From Ktedonosporobacter rubrisoli (GTDB lineage: Bacteria > Chloroflexota > Ktedonobacteria > Ktedonobacterales > Ktedonobacteraceae), in the NCBI RefSeq assembly GCF_004208415.1, contig NZ_CP035758.1, forward strand, positions 9,300,001 to 9,364,000: a stretch of DNA of 64,000 nt, read 5' to 3'. Both the position numbers and the translations under genes were made by a program. Below the pieces are notes generated by a model. It saw only the letters and a program-made list of their open reading frames with translations. It was not told the origin of the DNA and searched no databases. Below, piece by piece: positions 60,999 to 64,000 of the stretch; positions within the stretch are counted from its first letter, which is position 1, and the number at the start of each line of letters is the position of its first letter.

Positions 60999-61916
60999 TT
61001 AGCCAATCATACAGATCAGCCCATATTTTTGTGGTGCCGCAAAGGAGATTGCTTGCAAGAAGGCAGCAGCATACATAGGGGTTACCTCATCGATTATGCG
61101 CGTAGCCTTTGCTGGTTCTTGTGAGCTTATTTCTCTATGGAAGAGAGCGTTATCAAGCTCGGCCTGTGCTTTGTCTGGGGCTTGAAGCCCCCGTAAACAG
61201 CTGGCGAGCTGCTCTAGCTCGTTTGCCGTCAGATAGCCGATGTATGAGCCAAAGGGAGAGCCAGCTTGATAGCCGAAGGGCATGCAGCGACGTCCACAGG
61301 CTAATAGTTCGAAAAGGGCCATGGCACGAACCGAGCAAGTGGCGAGCCAGCCGCGCATGTGGAGCTGCATTGGATGACGCCCGATACTTATTCCGCTCTC
61401 CTGCTCAACGCTTTGTGTAGTAGCTTGCGACAGAGATTGTGCTGTCGATTCAATAGATATTTCCATTGTATTGGCGGGGCTCAGGTTTGCTTCCTTGCTA
61501 GCTCCTTGCTGTGCTTGGTCCAGCTGTTGAGGAGAGGCGAGCGGACGCAGACAATAGTCTGTCACTATTGCTCCCCAAACTGTTAGCAAGGCTTCCTCGT
61601 TATAGTGCAGCTGAGGTGGGTGGCGCTGGATATAGCGATCGCTGAGCGCCGTGAAGTGCTCAGCTGAACAAAGGTGCCTATACGTATTGAGTGCTTGCTG
61701 TCCCCGTGGTAATTGCCGCACAAATTTTTGCGCCCGTGGCCAGGAAGATAAATGGGCCATAATATAGGGGACAAACCGCTCCTCTTGAGCGCAGCGCGTC
61801 TGTTGATAGAGCTCATGCGCCTGGCCCTCGTCGCCCTCAATAATCCAGCGTGCGAGAGCTGGCATTACGCGCTCACAATAGGCCATCCAGTCAAAACCAT
61901 AGAGCTTAATAATCAA
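60999..61916 (-). CDS. Hypothetical protein
   Basis: 305 residues, soluble, no signal peptide. The N-terminal half is helical (YCERVMPALARWIIEGDEGQAHELYQQ). A Ser/Gln-rich hydrophilic stretch (about 130-175) separates it from a C-terminal part with MALFELLACGRRCMPFGYQ and SYIGYLTANELEQLASCL, which recalls the small YfbM/DUF1877-like fold only loosely. No family assigned. Likely its own unit. Confidence 0.65.
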   Translation of the reverse strand: MIIKLYGFDWMAYCERVMPALARWIIEGDEGQAHELYQQTRCAQEERFVPYIMAHLSSWPRAQKFVRQLPRGQQALNTYRHLCSAEHFTALSDRYIQRHPPQLHYNEEALLTVWGAIVTDYCLRPLASPQQLDQAQQGASKEANLSPANTMEISIESTAQSLSQATTQSVEQESGISIGRHPMQLHMRGWLATCSVRAMALFELLACGRRCMPFGYQAGSPFGSYIGYLTANELEQLASCLRGLQAPDKAQAELDNALFHREISSQEPAKATRIIDEVTPMYAAAFLQAISFAAPQKYGLICMIG

Positions 61917-62322
61917 TGTTTCTTACCCTTATCTGCTGCCGCAACTGCTAGATAGTGATGCCCATTAAACTGTGCAGCTGTTCCTACTATATGCCTATTG
62001 ATTAAAATTATGTGCGGCTGCCTGAATATCATATAGATGACTACAAGTGCCAATCATAAACTAGCTGTCTGTCAAGGTTTGCGTGACGAGTGAAATAAGC
62101 GGGGATGCAAGGGGCGGTCGCCCCGGCTCTCTCCCCTGTGTGCCACCTGCGGCGGCGCACTTATCAATCCCTGCTAAATAGACTACTAGCCTCACAAGCT
62201 ATTATAAGAATCCTACCAACTGCGAGAGCTCCCAGTTATCTTTAGTCTTTTGATACATTTTCAGGTGTATCATATATAAAGATACAAGAGGTACGTCTAA
62301 TGTGAGCACGGAGGCAAAACCT
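61917..62322. other. Spacer with a second copy of the GTGACGAGTG element
   Basis: TTTGCGTGACGAGTG at 62078-62092 matches 8355-8368. GGGGC/GCCCC (62113-62126) forms a short stem just after it, and GTGC/GCAC flank a GC-rich stretch at 62141-62161. No gene. The pentapeptide promoter lies at the right end. Confidence 0.45.
62250..62278 (+). promoter_or_regulatory. Promoter with internal operator-like palindrome
   Basis: TTGATA (62250-62255), 17-base spacer, TATATA (62273-62278). The spacer is occupied by an inverted repeat TGATACA/TGTATCA (62251-62257 and 62266-62272), well placed for a repressor. About 45 bases upstream of the pentapeptide gene. Confidence 0.6.
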
Positions 62323-63807
62323 ATGCCCGAAAGACAATTCTTGATAATTGGTATCGCGTGTGCTAGTTTGCTGTTTTTCTCTGCTTTTATTGTCTGTGCC
62401 CCGGCTGCGGCAGCCTCTCTTCCAGATCAAGCGCTAACCGTGGCTAGTGCTACTCCACAGGCAAGACCCACAGAAGATGCGGAAGTAACTGCTTTAGAAG
62501 CCACAGTCACGGCATTAAAAGCGCAAGTGGCACAACAAGCTGATCAGGACCAGCATACCTGGGACAATTGGCTCTGGAGTAACGGCGCTACTGTGGTCTC
62601 GGGTGTCCTCTCGACGCTGGTGGTGGTAATCGGCGCACTCTTTGGGCTTTGGCGCTGGCGCGTAGATAGACGTGATGCTCAGGAAAAAGAGCTTAAGGAT
62701 AAGCAAGAGGCCCAGGAGAGAGAAATAAAGGATAGGCAAGAGGCACGAGAGAAAATGGCTGAGGCGCGTTTCCAGGCCGCTGTTGAGGGGCTCGGGAGCG
62801 AAAAAGAAGGGGCCAGGATCGGAGCAGCCACTCTTCTTAGGACGTTTCTGCGACCCGGCTATGAACAGTTTTATGTACAGACCTTTGATCTCGCCGCAGC
62901 CCATTTACGGCTTCCACGCAGCGTTCAACTACCGGAGAATACCGCGCTTCCCCAGCCGCTTACCACGCTCAGCCAGGCTCTTATCGTGGTGTTCAAAGAA
63001 GCTTTTCCTATGACACGACAAATGTTGCAGGATGAGAACTCTCAAGCCATAGATGCAACGGGGGTACAACTAGATATGGCCTATCTCAGCGAGGCTGACT
63101 TCAAGGGCATCTGGATGCCGCAAGCTTCTTTAAAAGGGGCCAGGCTGAGCGAAGCGGATCTGAGGGAGGCGCGGCTATTTGAGGCAGATTTGTATGAGGC
63201 GGATCTGAGGGAGGCGGATCTGAGCGAAGCGGATCTGAGGGAGGCGAAACTGTTTAAGACTGATTTAAGGGTGGCCAACCTGAGCGAGGTAGATTTGAGA
63301 GGGGCAGATCTGAGGGAGGCGCGGCTAATTCTTGCGGATTTGAGAAGGGCAGATCTGAGGGAGGCGCGGCTAATTCTTGCGGATTTGAGAAGGGCAGATC
63401 TGAGGGAGGCGAAACTGTTTAAGGCAGATCTGAGGGAGGCGCGGCTATTTGGGGCAGATTTGAGAGAGGCAAATCTGAGCGAGGTAGATTTGAGGGAGGC
63501 CCGATTGTTTAGGGCCAATTTGCATGGGGCAGATCTGAGGGAGGCCAATCTGGGTGAGACAGACCTGGGTGGAGCAGATCTAAGCGGGACTAACATTGAA
63601 AGCGCCAGGTTCCTGAAAAATACCAACCTGCAAGGAGCCCAAGGGCTGACAGAGGAGCAGTTAGCCGCCTGCAAAGCCAAAGGAGCGCTTATTGATGAAC
63701 TTGTTGATGATACCACTGCAACTGCAACACAGCTGCCGGCTCCCACCCTCTGCAGAGGTATAAAGTACTCAACCACAACCTTGTGCGCCAAGAAAAGCAA
63801 CACCTGA
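62323..63807 (+). CDS. Membrane-anchored pentapeptide-repeat protein
   Basis: 494 residues from ATG 62323 (GGAGG 8 bases upstream; GTG 62302 is weaker). An N-terminal hydrophobic segment (about 7-30) is a signal anchor; a second TM helix (about 88-112) ends in WRWRVDRRD, leaving the rest in the cytosol. A charged coiled coil (115-150, EKELKDKQEAQEREIKDR) leads to a linker, and about 35 consecutive A-D/N-L-x-x pentapeptides (about 245-420) form the right-handed quadrilateral beta-helix. Function unknown; fold often mediates protein contact. Contains a 45-bp tandem duplication. Confidence 0.88.
   Translation: MPERQFLIIGIACASLLFFSAFIVCAPAAAASLPDQALTVASATPQARPTEDAEVTALEATVTALKAQVAQQADQDQHTWDNWLWSNGATVVSGVLSTLVVVIGALFGLWRWRVDRRDAQEKELKDKQEAQEREIKDRQEAREKMAEARFQAAVEGLGSEKEGARIGAATLLRTFLRPGYEQFYVQTFDLAAAHLRLPRSVQLPENTALPQPLTTLSQALIVVFKEAFPMTRQMLQDENSQAIDATGVQLDMAYLSEADFKGIWMPQASLKGARLSEADLREARLFEADLYEADLREADLSEADLREAKLFKTDLRVANLSEVDLRGADLREARLILADLRRADLREARLILADLRRADLREAKLFKADLREARLFGADLREANLSEVDLREARLFRANLHGADLREANLGETDLGGADLSGTNIESARFLKNTNLQGAQGLTEEQLAACKAKGALIDELVDDTTATATQLPAPTLCRGIKYSTTTLCAKKSNT
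63302..63391 (+). repeat. Exact 45-bp tandem duplication in the pentapeptide region
   Basis: 63302-63346 and 63347-63391 are identical; each unit encodes three pentapeptides. A third partial copy starts at 63392 and then diverges. Confidence 0.9.
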
Positions 63808-64000
63808 TACAAAGGAAGATGTACCTCATCCCTGTTGGAGGAACAAGGGCATGAAGGTTAACATATGTATAAATGTGAGGGAGATTAAGGGTAGCTAGAA
63901 TATTTTAGTGATATTTAAGGGCATCAAATAGAATCATATGTTAGAAGTAGGTAACTAACGGAGGGTACTGCGAAACAACTTAACAATATATTTGTACGTA
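63808..64000. other. Window end, no feature seen
   Basis: A+T-rich, no clear ORF, hairpin or promoter; the next gene presumably starts beyond the window. Confidence 0.5.

Noticed and set aside
63100..63600. Regular DNA repeats resembling a CRISPR array
   Set aside because: Repeats are in frame, 15-45 bp long, lack unique spacers and encode pentapeptides.
63081..63812. 243-codon open frame on the minus strand opposite the pentapeptide gene
   Set aside because: It stays open only because the repeated codons have no stop in antisense; no ribosome site, and the product is a Ser/Leu/Ala/Arg-rich repeat.
1..64000. tRNA, rRNA, insertion sequences or prophage
   Set aside because: No T-arm/anticodon-like cloverleaf, rRNA stretch, transposase or integrase motif was seen on either strand.

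Overview
This window looks like part of a Ktedonobacteria (Chloroflexota) chromosome. The protein families point that way: Ser/Thr-kinase-like receptors, TIR fusions, a WD40 propeller, FHA-PrsW, DUF4352, DUF951, GT-C glycosyltransferases and a DUF1800/DUF1501 pair. Base composition is mid-range and intergenic gaps often carry strong hairpins. The assignment is an inference from gene content; no rRNA or tRNA gene was seen to anchor it.

Layout. 1-9.5 kb: the start of metH (minus, cut by the window edge), a small SPW membrane protein (plus) with an elaborate leader, a class V aminotransferase, a TIR-WD40 protein and a MuiA/DUF4139 protein (minus), then a secreted-repeat lipoprotein (plus). 9.6-14.2 kb: a mutS-mutL operon with a good promoter. 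14.2-15.2 kb: an aldo/keto reductase (minus). 15.5-17.7 kb: a pseudokinase-TIR-TPR fusion (plus). 17.7-29.9 kb: a 12-gene co-directional minus run: two paralogous TPR proteins, rlmD-like, maf, gluQRS, mscS, nadD, DUF951, MFS, M50-like protease and P-loop kinase, several with overlapping start/stop codons. 30-38.6 kb: a minus run with CCA-adding enzyme, nadK-recN, FAD oxidoreductase, NUDIX hydrolase, a 62-residue membrane protein and a GT87-like protein. 38.9-48.4 kb (plus): a solitary cas6, a hypothetical, FHA-PrsW, 2-oxoacid dehydrogenase E1a-E1b-E2, lipA, an alpha/beta hydrolase and a single-domain response regulator. 48.4-53.7 kb (minus): a second pseudokinase with a TM segment and BACON-like ectodomain, a GH39-like glycosidase and an MptB-like glycosyltransferase. 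54.0-57.8 kb: a 36-residue membrane ORF (minus), then DUF1800, DUF1501 and a frameshifted DUF4352 protein (plus). 57.8-61.9 kb (minus): a coiled-coil protein, a DUF3311/sodium:solute symporter pair and a hypothetical. 62.3-63.8 kb (plus): a membrane-anchored pentapeptide-repeat protein.

Functional links visible here: mutS/mutL for mismatch repair; nadD and nadK for NAD(P); E1/E2 with lipA supplying the lipoyl group; DUF3311 with its symporter; and tRNA/rRNA maintenance genes (gluQRS, rlmD, cca). The most unusual content is a set of signalling proteins with degenerate active sites: two kinase domains lacking the HRD aspartate and DFG glycine, and a TIR domain with Gln at the catalytic Glu position. 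Also notable are a cas6 with no array or other cas genes, a possible leader peptide coupled to the SPW gene, an unrecorded 36-residue membrane ORF, and a clear single-base frameshift in the DUF4352 gene.
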